Assembly (NCBI GenBank): GCA_964247055.1
Contig: OZ176056.1
Location: forward strand, 1,922,001-1,986,000
Length of the DNA stretch: 64,000 nt
Source: Paragordius varius
Lineage: Eukaryota; Nematomorpha
Reading direction: 5' to 3'
In this document: positions 44,279 to 57,400 of the stretch, in pieces
How positions within the stretch are numbered: position 1 is the stretch's first letter
Layout: each line of letters starts with the position of its first letter
Program-made: the position numbers and the translations under genes
The notes under the pieces: generated by a model
The model's database searches: none
The model's input: the letters and a program-made list of their open reading frames with translations, nothing else
Told to the model about the DNA's origin: nothing

Positions 44279-45412
44279 TTATTCAGGTGCCGGCTTTGGA
44301 TGTCTAATGGCTTCTTCCAAAACTTCAAAAATAATTAATTAAATACAGTTATGATTAAATTTATAATTATAATGTTTAATACTGTATGTTATAGTTTATT
44401 GTTATCTATATATACCTTTTGATATATCAGGATCCTCTAAGCCTAATGCATCTAGAATTATCATAAAAAAATAGTTTATTTGGCCAAAATCGGTATATAA
44501 TTATGGTGTGCAGGGAATAAAAAAATAGATAATGTTCTGCTTTTTAATTAATATCAGTATTTTTTATCATATGAAATATATTTTATATAAAACACTGTCA
44601 TACACGGTTTTAAATTTTTTATTCCAAATTATATTTACTGATTTCGACATTATGTATGACAGGATTATTAATTTGCTTAACAATCGAAATAATAAAATTA
44701 ATCCAAATTTTCTAAAAAAATAAAATTATATTTTAAAAATTTATAAAAAATTTATTACTTTCTACTCCTTCTGGAAACATGGCGCCTATATCATTAAGAA
44801 AAATATATAATGCCATATAACCAAATATTTGATATATTTAAATTAACAATATTTTAATTAAAAAAAATATATAATTAATTAAGTAATTTGTCAAGTTTTT
44901 TGATAATTTTTTTTCCTGCATTTTATTTAACAATTAATAATAATAATAATAATATTAAAATTAATTACTTTCATTTGCTTTGTCGATTAAATCTAATTTA
45001 AGGTAGCATAATTGTGAAAAAGTGATTCGCTATTATTTTTATAACATAAGGGTTTAATTGTTGAATGAATAAATATTTGATTTTTATTGATTAATTTTTT
45101 TTGAACATTCATAATTTTTTTGGGTTTATTACAGTGCTTCATGAATGTTCTTTCAAATTAAAACTTTAAATATCCCCATATTGTAATTAACTTTATAATT
45201 TAATTAATAACTAAGCGGAGTAAAATGATTTATTTTTAAAGTAATATAATATAAAATAGTTATAATGACACTTTGCGTTTGATAAAAAGATATGCTTTAT
45301 ACCTTGAATAGTGTCCACCATATCTATATATATTGTTTAAAGCCAAAAATATTTTTTTGTATTTGAATACATTAAAATACAAAAAATATACTGCTAATGC
45401 GCTCTTTCAAAG
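44279..45412 (-). CDS. Right micro-exon gene, exons 33-38
   Basis: Exons: 33, 45,392-45,412 (LKERIS); 34, 45,303-45,323 (MVDTIQ); 35, 44,969-44,992 (LIDKANE); 36, 44,759-44,785 (27 nt, AMFPEGVE); 37, 44,416-44,451 (36 nt, ALGLEDPDISK); 38, 44,279-44,322 (LEEAIRHPKPAPE then TAA). The left acceptor TTTTAG is TTTTTG here; the next AG, 3 nt further, keeps the frame and removes one Glu. Confidence 0.87.
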
Positions 45413-48400
45413 CTAAATTTGATATATATAATTTATTAAATTTGTTGAAAATTTTTTCAATTTTTAGTATTATAAAGCATACATTTTATGGATATCTTCA
45501 TGCCATCTATGAAATAGATTACATAAATATTGAATTAACAAAACACAAAAAAGGTAATCTAACAAAAATCTTTCTCAAATATAAAAGAGTACTTGAAAAG
45601 TACATGTCATTTTTTTCAAAATATTTAACAATTTTCCTATATGTGCGGTTGGAAAATCAGCGTGTCTCTGAAACCTAAATGGCTTAAATAAATATATTTT
45701 AAAAACCGGCAGTTCTAATAATTATTCGAATTTATTGTTATTACTAATTTAGGTGATTTTTTAAACTAATGTCGTCCATTAAAACACAATATTTATTTTA
45801 AGCATATTTCATATAATTTATTTCATTTTTTATCACAAAATTTATCCCAATGTGAGATCTTAAATTAATCTTTACTATATTTATTTATTTTATTAAACCA
45901 AGTCACATTTAATTATTTGAAAAAAATTACCAATGTGGGCCCGATCTATCCGAAATTTAAAATTAAAATTTTATAAATTATATTGCCACAAATATTACTT
46001 ATATTTTCTGGACCTAATCACGAAATAAATATTTTAAAATATAATTTTTATAATGAAAACTATGTAATAAATATATCACTAATATTTCGCGTTTCCTCCA
46101 AAAAGTTTTTTGATTCTAATTATACACACATATATATATATATATATATATGGATAATTTTAATTAAAATTTAAAAAATAAAAATTAAAAATGCTACAAA
46201 ATAAACATAAAAATCATAGAATTAATATTGGCCCTAAAATGTATTATAGTATATTGTAATACAAAGCTATATTGATTTAAAAATAAAAGGTCATTGAGTT
46301 ATAAAAATCGGTATATATGCCAAAAAATTAAAAATTTTATGGTATTTAAAACTTTGTTAGAGTCTTCAGTAGTTCTTGGGAAAATACAACAAACATATAA
46401 TCAAAAAAACTTTTATAAGTTATTACGTATTAAATCACATGATTCTATAAAACATTTTTTACCAAACGCACATTTTCTATCCAAACGAAATAATAAATGT
46501 TTCTTTTAGTTGAAAAAATGTTGCGATGAATGAATGTTGCTTTAGATTGAAAATAGTATAATAATAACGGGCTTTTTGAAAATTCAAATTAAATTTTAAA
46601 AAAATCAAAATATATCAACTGCCATAAAGTAATTTTAAATCCCTTATTGGAATCTTTAAAAATTATTATAAGTCATACAATTAGATATAAAACATGAGAT
46701 TTAAGCTTTTTCGCTTTTTAAAATTTTGATGTTTTTTGTTATTACAAATATGGTAAAATTTTTAAACCTTCTACATTTTAGATAAAAGAATTGAAACACA
46801 ATTTTTTCTTGATTCACTATTATTCTTTTAGGGTATTGGCCGCTAAAAAGAATTTAAGGGAATTTGAAAGACCTCGCAGTGTTCCCCAAATAATTTTAAC
46901 GGGCCGTAAAAGAGCTTTTAGGGCTGCGGTTTAAATTGAATTATTGGCTTTATACTAATGTGACCATATATTTTAAACTTTGACGCAGTACAAAATAAAA
47001 ACATACTTTGCAGTTTTTACACCATCGGTGTGGTATATTACAGTTTCCACAAAAATTATAAAATATATATATTCTGATAGGAATATTAGGATTATAATGG
47101 TGCTTGTGGTTAAAATGTTTAGATATGAGCTCTGAAAGTCCCAAATTTTTTAGTTCTTTTAAAATGGACTGTTTTATTAAAATGAACGGGAAAATTCCGA
47201 CATTGTGCAATATTTTTTAATATATGCTAAATTGATATCAATTAAATATATTTTTTAAAAAATGCATTTCAAAATTTATAGCATTTTGTTAAAGCGTCAT
47301 ATTATTTTAAGCATGATGGAAACGAATATACACGTTTGAGATGTTATACCATTTATATATATAATTACGATAATGGTTAACATTTTTTTCGCTCAGAATT
47401 TTGAGTGAATTATTCGTTCGTTTTCAAATTTATGTTAAATAAGAATTGTGTTTGTTACAAAAATTCACCAAAATTTGCAAGCAAACAAACCTTTAAATTA
47501 AACAACCTATAGTAATGTTCAGCATCCTTGAGTTATTTAGAAAAAGGGTTTATTATATTTTAAAGCGTTAAACCGTTTCCATCATGCTTCAAAATAGTTT
47601 GAAGAACGCTTCAACAAAATATCTCAAATTTGTTAAGGCAAAAAAAAGAAAATTCAAAAAATTAAAGTTTAGTAATATCATACCTCCCACCTAATGAGTA
47701 AACGTAAATAAAAACTCTTAATTTTTACGAAAAAAGGGTTCAAAATTATGCCATTATAATAAATTTAAAAGTTATGGTAACAATTTTCCATACAATTTTC
47801 GATTTGATATAACAAAAAATTAACTTTCTAAACTTGATCAAACATTTATTCAAATATTATAAATATTTTTTTAAGCCCCGAGTGAAAGAGCCATCAGCCT
47901 GAATCTTACGGTGTCTAAATATAGTTTCGCCACTTCGCGAAAGCCTGCAATCATAAGCGGTGATACAAAATCCAATCTTTATAATTCGAGAAGAAAATAA
48001 AATATTAACCAATTAAAAATAGGCTAATCTTAGTTTTTTACCGCAAAATGAACCATTTCTTTACAGATTATGGGTTTGTTTATACAGAGGGAATATATCT
48101 TTTCGAATAAATAAAAGTTAATTAATATATAATTATTAATAATTATTTTTTTTAAAAAAGCAGTACAAAAATGGGCGCAGTACAGTCGCAGTATTTTTCT
48201 GAATATCCAGTACTGTACTGCGAAAAACAGCCTATCTGGTCACATTACTTTATACAAAAACCCAAGTCTCTTAAAAGCGTACAACCAGTATAAATTCACA
48301 AACTACGCCAATTATAAAGAGTGGAATTATGAAGACTACTGACCCGATTTATTAAAATTAGCCAGCAATATAATGACCACATAGGCAAGTTTTTAGTAAC

Positions 48401-51400
48401 ACTAAGTGTTTAAACAAAATTTCTTTATAAATTATATATTTGATTTTACAAATACTTAATTTTTTAAGAATGTGAAAGAATAAATTATACAATAACTTCA
48501 CACTTTTTATATCATCATTCTTCCAATAAATTTTAATTAATAACAGTTGAATTTGGGTTTATATTTTATAAAAAGTATTTTTTTGAAGAGTCAGTAACCA
48601 TTTAAGAGATCGGTTCCAATGTTAAAAACCGGTATTACAAAATAACCATAAGTTATACTATAGCCAGATTTTCCGAATTTTAAGAGATATGCTGTTAATT
48701 TAAATTTTTTTCCAACCCGATTGTGGTTATAACCGAGCAGAAACCATTCTGATTTTGGTTCCACCTTTTTCGGTCTGGTTCAAAGCGCTCGCAGTTTTTT
48801 ATGTTTTGTTAAAATTTTAATTTTTTCTCCATGTTAAAATTTTATATAGATTTTAAAACTAGCTAATATCACCTTCCAAAAGATTAGATCCTGCTGCAAA
48901 TTTAAATTTAAAAAAAATCATAACATAAATATATTTCATTTATCAATTAATAACTAAATACCTGTATTTAAATTCTCGACATCTAAAATATATCGTTATA
49001 ATTAAAATCAAAACGATATATTAATATTTGCAAAAAGGGTTTATAAAAATTGCCCAGTTAGCCCTAAAAGATATTTTCTTTAATATATAGGATATTGAGA
49101 TTTTAAAACATACGCTCCAATATTTGTCGGCCTTTAAAATTAAAGTGAAATAAAATTCTTTTTTGAAAAAAAGTTTAGAAAGTATTATTTTTTAGGATTT
49201 TACCTTGAACGATTCTGGCATGGCTAGTTTTAAATCTTTTGCCTTATGTAATATTATAAATAGTATACTTTTTTGAAGTTCTAATTGATATGAGAAACGA
49301 ATTATAAATTGTTGGTTCAACCTTAATCGTATTTCAGTCAAATTTATCCGTTCTGAAATAAATTTTGATAACGGTAATTTATGTGTTTTTTTAAAGTAAT
49401 AAAAAGTTTTTTGGCTATCGTTTTTAGAAAAAAATATATTTTTTGTAAATAAATGAAGCTAAACTAAAAAGAATTACCTCACTTAGGTTCTTAAAGTGCT
49501 GAGTACCCAATTTTATTTTTTGAAATTTATTTTATAAATAAACCAAGATTTTATATGTAACAAAAAATGAAGTCTAGATTACTTATATACATAAATAATT
49601 ATATTTAAACAATATTTTCATTATTAGCAAAACATAATGGCTTTATTTTTTGGATTAAAATGTAAATTATACGGCTTATATCATCGTCAACTACATCAGA
49701 GTCTAAATTTATGGAATTATATATAAGTATATTTCATCAGAACTGATATCAGCAAAATTAAAATGGAGTCTTAAGAACTAACTTAATTTCGGCCTTAAAT
49801 TTTGAATATCGGTCTACTGACCTCTGAGTTTATGCTTTAACCTTTAAAAAGAAAATATAAATTAGTCAAATTATATATAAAATTAATATTTCATGATTAT
49901 TTTTAAACTTTTATGTGGAATATGGTTTTTTTAAATTGTCATACATCCTTTTAAATGTGTCTATTTTGATTGCATATTAAAAGGTTAAAAAATTATCAGT
50001 CTTTTTGGACATCTATTTTTTATAATTTGGTTTCATGTTATATAAATGTGATATGGAATCATACATTTCATAATTGATATAATATTTAGCCTACCTAGGG
50101 TAAAACTTATGTGTTAAAAAACTTTGGAAGCAAAAATAATATAGGCATTATTAATTTATTTTAATAAATTACAAACCAAATATTAATTAAATTAATACGC
50201 TTGCAAATTTTTTAACTAAAAATTTATTTTAATTAAACATAACTTTACATCCTTTATATCATATGATATTTTTATATATTTTTGAAAGCGGGCACGGCTA
50301 AGGTCATATAAACTAAAATAGTTTCGTATAAAAATCTACTTCTTTGAAGACCGGATGGTCCAGGTTGGGGTTCTGTGGCCTCTGTTTAAAATATAATTAG
50401 AAAAAATAATTATATATAAAATAATTTTCCCGTAAAATATTAAAATATATATATAAATTAAAACCAGATGAGCTTTGTGGGGTGATTTCAGATATGGCAT
50501 TATCGGACGAAACTAAAGAGAAAATGGATAATTTTTAGTTCAAATTTATATACATCAAAATTGATTTATCATAGTATTTCCAACTTTTTTGTTATTAGTC
50601 TTAAACTTGTATGGACAATATTTGATAATGCAAACAGAGACTTATTCAAAAATACCTTTAGTTGGTGGATTCACGCTAGGTCCTGATAAAAATAAAATAT
50701 TTGGTTTTAGTTTTAAACTAAGATTTTTTATTTTTGAACATAAACGGCCAAAAATACTTAAGTTAGGGTATAATACAGTCAAAAAAAGTAAAAATTGTTT
50801 CTAAAAACAACGGTATCTGAACAAATTTTAAAATTTGTTAATTACTTTGTCATCAAAAATAAACACTAATTTGTCATTACCTGGTTCTAACTGAGCCAAT
50901 TCGCCTCCATCATCTAGATTTTTAGATTTATTTTTAATCATATCAATTTATAAAAATTTCCAAAATAGATTTTAATTGGTTTCAAATAGTTAGCGAAGCA
51001 AATATTTCAATTAAATAATTTTATACAATTTGCAATGTGTTTAATTACTTATTGTAATATTGAAAAACCAGAAATTACAAAACAAAAAGTTATTTTTATA
51101 TGAAACAATATTATATATATTATTACCAGTATTAGCAATTGTTTCAACCAATTTAGCTGCTTCAGTGATTTCCACTATTTAAAAAAAATAAAATTTATAA
51201 ACCAAAATATAATTTATAATATATGGTTAATTTGATAATCAATTTTTATATAACATATAATTTTTTGATCAAATATACCTCCATCTAGAATATTTGGATT
51301 TGTAAAAGATTATTTGAGTTTTACCTGTGAGTACAGTGGCTACATATTTAAAAATGTGTATTATAAATTATATTTTTATCTAATTAAAAATATTAAAAAT

Positions 51401-54400
51401 TATCGATGAAGTGACCGTTTTTTAACAAAGCAATTAGTAAAAAAAATTTATTTAATGAAAATACTAAAATAAAGTTGCAAATTCATACAAAAATTACAAG
51501 GCTATAATTTATTATGGTTATATTAGGTGAATAACTTATTAAAACTCTGTTTGTAATTAAAGAAAATTAATAATAATATATATTATTTTATTGGAATTTT
51601 TAAAGAACTCTTTTGTCTTTGTAAAAAAGAAAAATGACAATATGCAAAAATTAATTTTTATAAAAATCAGAGTCCTTATACATTTCGAGACCCGCCTTAA
51701 TTGGCCCTCCCAGCAAACTATAGCAACGCGCAAAAAAATAAACTCATGTTTCGATGTATATAGAGTCATGCTTTAAATAATAGTTTTGGCTTGTTAGGTT
51801 TTTGGGGACCTCATAAAGAGCAAAAAGCAATAAAATCAATTAAAAAGTAATCATTTTTAGGCTTTTAAAAATAAATATGGAAATTTATTTAAAAACGTGT
51901 CATAGAATAAATAAAATTTGCGAACGGTTTCGGAGACTATAACGTACGTCCGTCCTCAGCGTTAAAAAATGGCCAAAATATATTGTTGATATTTTGCAAA
52001 TAAATCTGGATTTTTTTTCCGTATCAAATTTCTCGGTATGGTAATGTTTCGGTTTATTGTTAAATGTACAGTAAAAATTGAAATTATACGGACAAATTCT
52101 AATAATATTAAGACAAATATTTTCTTTCTAAAAGATAACCATACTTTTTAAATTTTAATTTATTTAAATACAGTAAAATTGAAATTATACGGACAAAATC
52201 TAAAAATATAAAGACAATAGACAGTCACACTTTATAAAACTGAGATTTCAAAATTTTAATTGTTAAAAAATTGTAAAATAGGATATATAAATATATTGAT
52301 AACACAATCAATAACATATTTTATATTTTGTATGTAAATAATTTATATGGAAAAATTTAGATTTAAAAAAGTATGGTTGTCTTTTAGTAAAAATATTTGT
52401 CTTTAAATTTTTACATTTTGTCCGTATAATTTCACTTTTTACTGTATAATTCCTTGTTTTAAACTGTAAAGTATGAAATAGAGATATATATTGAGAACAT
52501 GATTAATTATGTATTTTATTGCGATATTTATAGGATAAATTTATGGGTTAAAAAATATGGTCATCTTTTAAAATAAAAATATTGTCATTACATTTTTACG
52601 TTTTGTCCGTATAATATCAATTTTACTGTACTGTATATATATAAAGGTTAAATGAAGCAATTTTAAATGCAGCTCAAAGAAAATAAGTAATGATTGGACA
52701 GAAACATTATTTTCATATTTTTATTGTATCAAATAAAAGATTCTAGGCAATAATTTTGAATCAGAGGGAGAATTAGGATCAAATATATACATTAGATATA
52801 TTCATACAAGCCAATATAATAATTTCATATCTTAAAAAGGTCAAATCAGTTAACCACTTTGTAACAAAACTTGTTCTTTATGCAAGACTATGCTTTGTGA
52901 TACTATACGGACAAAACGTACAAAAAAGGATTTCTTACAAAGTCAAACATTGATTTGCCCTAATTTTCCCCATTTTAATTTTATGTTTTTATTTAGTTTT
53001 TTAAGAATTTAAATCTCAATTTATCATTTTGTAAACGACAAAAGGCTGAGTTGATTTTCAATGTCAACATTTTAAGAAAGTGTTGTCTCTTATAGAAAGC
53101 CCTTCTTTGAGTTTTTCCGTTTTGTTTGTATGATTATGGTAAAATATTAATTTGAAAATAAAATTACATTTTACATTATAAAAATACCCGAACTTTTATC
53201 CGGTAATATTAAAATATTTGCAATATAAATTAAATCATTATCGTTTTACCTGCCACTGAAAATATTAAATAATATAACTTTATAAAAAATATTTTTGTGA
53301 TATTTTTCGAATTGGTAAATTTTAACCAAAAGAATTACACATTGCTGAGCCTAATATTTATCATTTTAAACATTATTAATAACTAGTTTGAAATATGGAT
53401 GTAAAATTTAAAATTTTTTTGTCCATAACATATAAACAATTTTAAAGTTATAAAAAAATTAAATGAATTTTACAATAAAATAACTCACCAAAAAAATGTA
53501 AATAATTTATCAATATTGGATAAAATATAATTTAGTTTTGATTATTTCTATATTTTTTTATTAATCTCAACGGTTAAAATTACTAACTTTTTTGTTTGAT
53601 ATAAAGCAATTATGAAGAAATACCTTGTGGAGCTAAAGCACCTAAGAAGTTTATAAAGCAAAATATATTTCGAGAGATAAGACAAATATGTCGTACCGAT
53701 TCCGATCGCTGCAACAACTAATTTAAATCAATGATAAAATTAAATTGGTAAATAAATTTTAGGACAAAACTCTTCGATATTTACACAAAATTTTAAATAA
53801 CTGGTGTAATTATTCTTTTTAGGCTTAAATAATGATGTAATCCTTAAAATAATGTTTTATCCAGGGGCGTATCTTGCACCGCTATCCTCCAACATTTTTG
53901 TGAATTATCAATTAAATATGAAATATAATGAATGGTAAAATATGCCCATAAAATTTTTAAATGTTGATATTTATTTTATTCAAATTTTCTGGATATATTT
54001 TGCTAAATTGGTGAATTAGTATATATTAAGAATGCGATTACAGCAATGTTCCCTTTATTTTATCAAAAATTTATTTTTTTTTCGTTAAATTGGTATAAAT
54101 AGTTGAAGAATGGAAAAGAGCTCTATGGTATTAACAATATCATATTCATCAAAAAAATATAAGAATTACCATAGAGCTTTTGTATTTTCAATTCTTTAAC
54201 AAATATTTATACCCATTTCACGAAAGAAAAAAATTTTTAATAAAATAAAGGATACATGACTTTAAGTCGAAAATGCGTTCCATGAAACCATTTAAATTAG
54301 CTACCCCTGTTTTTTACCCATTCTTATATTAAATTGTGAGTCAATCAAAGTGAGTGATTTTATTATATCCTTAAATGTAAATGTACTGTTTTTATTTTTA

Positions 54401-57400
54401 TTTATAAAATCCTTAAATTTTCTACTGTTTGAAATCATGTAAATGACAATAAATGCCATTATGTCTATTTTTTGTTTACTGTCCTATTTAAAATGTATAT
54501 AATAAATGAATTATGAGTAAAAATAGTATACCAGGAGAAGTAACTAAAAGTTTTTTTCCATTAATGACAGAATCCTTTTTTTGTTAATTATATTTTCATA
54601 CTTGAGTCCGAGCTTTGTAAATTGAGTTTGTTTTGTTGGGCCTTTCATACTTCTTCTAATAATTATAATATTTCTATAAAGTTTTATTTAATGTCAATTT
54701 CATATCTCTGAATTTATTTCAAACGTGTGGCTATGATATTCGAAATTTTACACTAAAATTCAAGCACGGAAAAATATAAGTATGAAATCTTATAAATATA
54801 AAAAAATTACTAATTATATTTTTTTTAGAATAATATGATGGAAATATCAACAAAATTAATTAATGAATTTTCGTTCAATTCTTCTAACTTCTTCGGATCA
54901 ACTCAAAAATAAAGCCTGATTATGAATGCAATTTTCAAATATAAATACCGTTTTAATAGGGTCTTTCTTTATATTCGCAGCTATATTGAAAATGAATAAG
55001 ATTCACAATTATTATATAAAAACATCACATTAACTTTAACCATTTCACGTTAAAAAATGATTCGACATTGTATTCCAAATCGGTCAAAGCACTTTCTTAT
55101 TTTTATTCTTATTATTATCGTTTAGCTTTTTTATTTCAAATAAACGGACGCTCTTCATTCCTAACTATGAGCTTTTACTGCCTGCATTTTCCATATAAAC
55201 AAATTTTTTTATAAAGATCTTTGGTTAACATTGCATAAAAATTGTTCAAATTCAATTGTAACCGAAATAAAAACTAAACTAAAAAATGAGGTAATCAATT
55301 CTTTTACATAAAATTAAGATTTATACAATTGGCAAAGGCAATTAATATTAATGGTTGCTTATTTCACACTATAGTTGGGCATATGCAACACACAGAAGTG
55401 TATGGAAAAAAGAAAGGAATAAATTGTTTATTCAACATTTTGTTGTTTTTTCCATATATTACTATGTTGCAAATTGCCCTACTATAGTGTGAAATAAGCA
55501 ACCATTAATATGCATGCTGTAATAAAACTTTATATTTCTTAATTATCTATTATCTTTGTTAAAACACACTTTTACTTGTTTCTCCTGGCCCTGCCTAAAA
55601 AATGATTAATTTTTGTAAAGGCTAAATTTATATTATACAGTAAAAATCGGAATTCTAAGACAAAATTTGAAAACATAAAGACCAATATTTTTTTCAAAAG
55701 CAATCATATTTTGAAATCTTAATTTATAAGTAGAATATATAAATTGTGTTACGAATTAACATCTTTATTTCATACTTTGCAGTTTGATATAATGAGTTAT
55801 AATTAAAATAAACAAGTCTTAAAAAAACGATAGCCGTGTTCAAATAATTTGTATTTATATTTTTACATTTTGTCGGTATAATTTTAATTTTCACTGTAAT
55901 TATATATTATGCAGAACAAGTTTTCAATTACAAGACCTGATAATAATATTTATCCATCAACTGAGTTTCATTTGAATCTGAAAAAATAAAACAGATGATA
56001 CAATTATTTCCTTATTGAGTTTGACCCGGCTTATAATTCGCGCTTGTGATTATTAAAAATAACCAGTCAATACTTAATAACATATTTTAGAAATACAAAT
56101 ATGAATTTGACATATGGTAAATTTAATTTTATGTCCAAATAAATATATATAATATATATATGGACATTGAAAATTGAATTTTCACTCTCTGTGCCATTTA
56201 ACTACTTATATTATTAAAGCGGGAATTGCATTTATAAGCAATAAGATCGTTATTTTTTAATCGGTCAAACCAAAATTTCTTATATATGGTGTAAATTAAA
56301 CAATGAATCACTACAATACGTAGTTTAATATTATATTATAATCTTAAAACCCAGGGTATGCCCCGAATATATATATTTAGTATAAATATTTAATCTTTTG
56401 AATAAATATTACAAAATACACTAGTTTGTTGCCTATCGGATAAAATAATTCAGAAAATATTTTAAGAAATAATAATTTTATATAGGCATATTTTTTAGAA
56501 ATTTTCCAAATTTTCCCCTTGCCTCACGAATTATCACGAAGTGTTGGACACCCCTACTTTTAACCAAATGAAAATATTTTACAATTCAAATTTACTACAG
56601 AACAATTAAATCACCATAAAAACAAATTAAATGTTTTCGGGCTAATATAACTCCTTATTTATATGAAATATATCTTATTAGCTTAGTTTATTACTTTTCA
56701 GTATGATTATAATTTTAAACAAAATTTTATTCTTTCAAAATATATAAAAATATAAGGTTTTAATATTAAAAAACACTTAATTCATTTAAGGGTGAATTTG
56801 AATGTTCGAGGGCTAATTTGATTTTTTGAGGGTGAATGAATTGTAAACGGTCTATATAAAGACTATATATTTGATTCCAAAATATATTACCTATTGCAAA
56901 TTCAGTAACAGACACGTTGGGTATTTTAGTGAGATTCTGCAAATTCAAAAATTTGAATTAAATAAATAATGATTGCCCAAATATAATTATGCTAACAAAA
57001 AAGGGATTATTTTTAATTATAACTTGTATGTTTTCTGAAATTCCTAATAATAAATATGTACAAAAATATAAATTATAAATCGATTGAAACAGCAAAACAT
57101 TTAAAAATTCTCATTTTCCTTTTTAAAAGTCTCTTATAATGTATGATTCAGAATCATACGATGTCCGCTTTATAATGGTATTTTAAAAATATGGAATAAA
57201 GATTTGACAATGACTTAAAAAACCACGAACTATAAAAGTTTTTTTTTTCATAAAATTTTGAGGAAAAGTCGAAACAAAAATTGCTTATTTGAAACCAATT
57301 TTAAAATAATTCTAATATCAACCGTTGTGATACATATTTAAATATTTTTTTCGACAAAAGACTATATATATATACTTTGTTCAATGTCCGTTCTGGATTG

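Noticed and set aside
45397-45678. Plus-strand 93-codon ORF
   Set aside because: It overlaps micro-exon 33 on the opposite strand, is broken in the left copy and has no recognisable domain.
46950-47210. Minus-strand ORF with several Cys and His
   Set aside because: It runs across the end of hAT element 2 and uses its terminal repeat; no transposase motif is visible.
51557-51776. Overlapping ORFs on both strands of the same stretch
   Set aside because: Neither is conserved as a frame in the left copy and neither has recognisable features.
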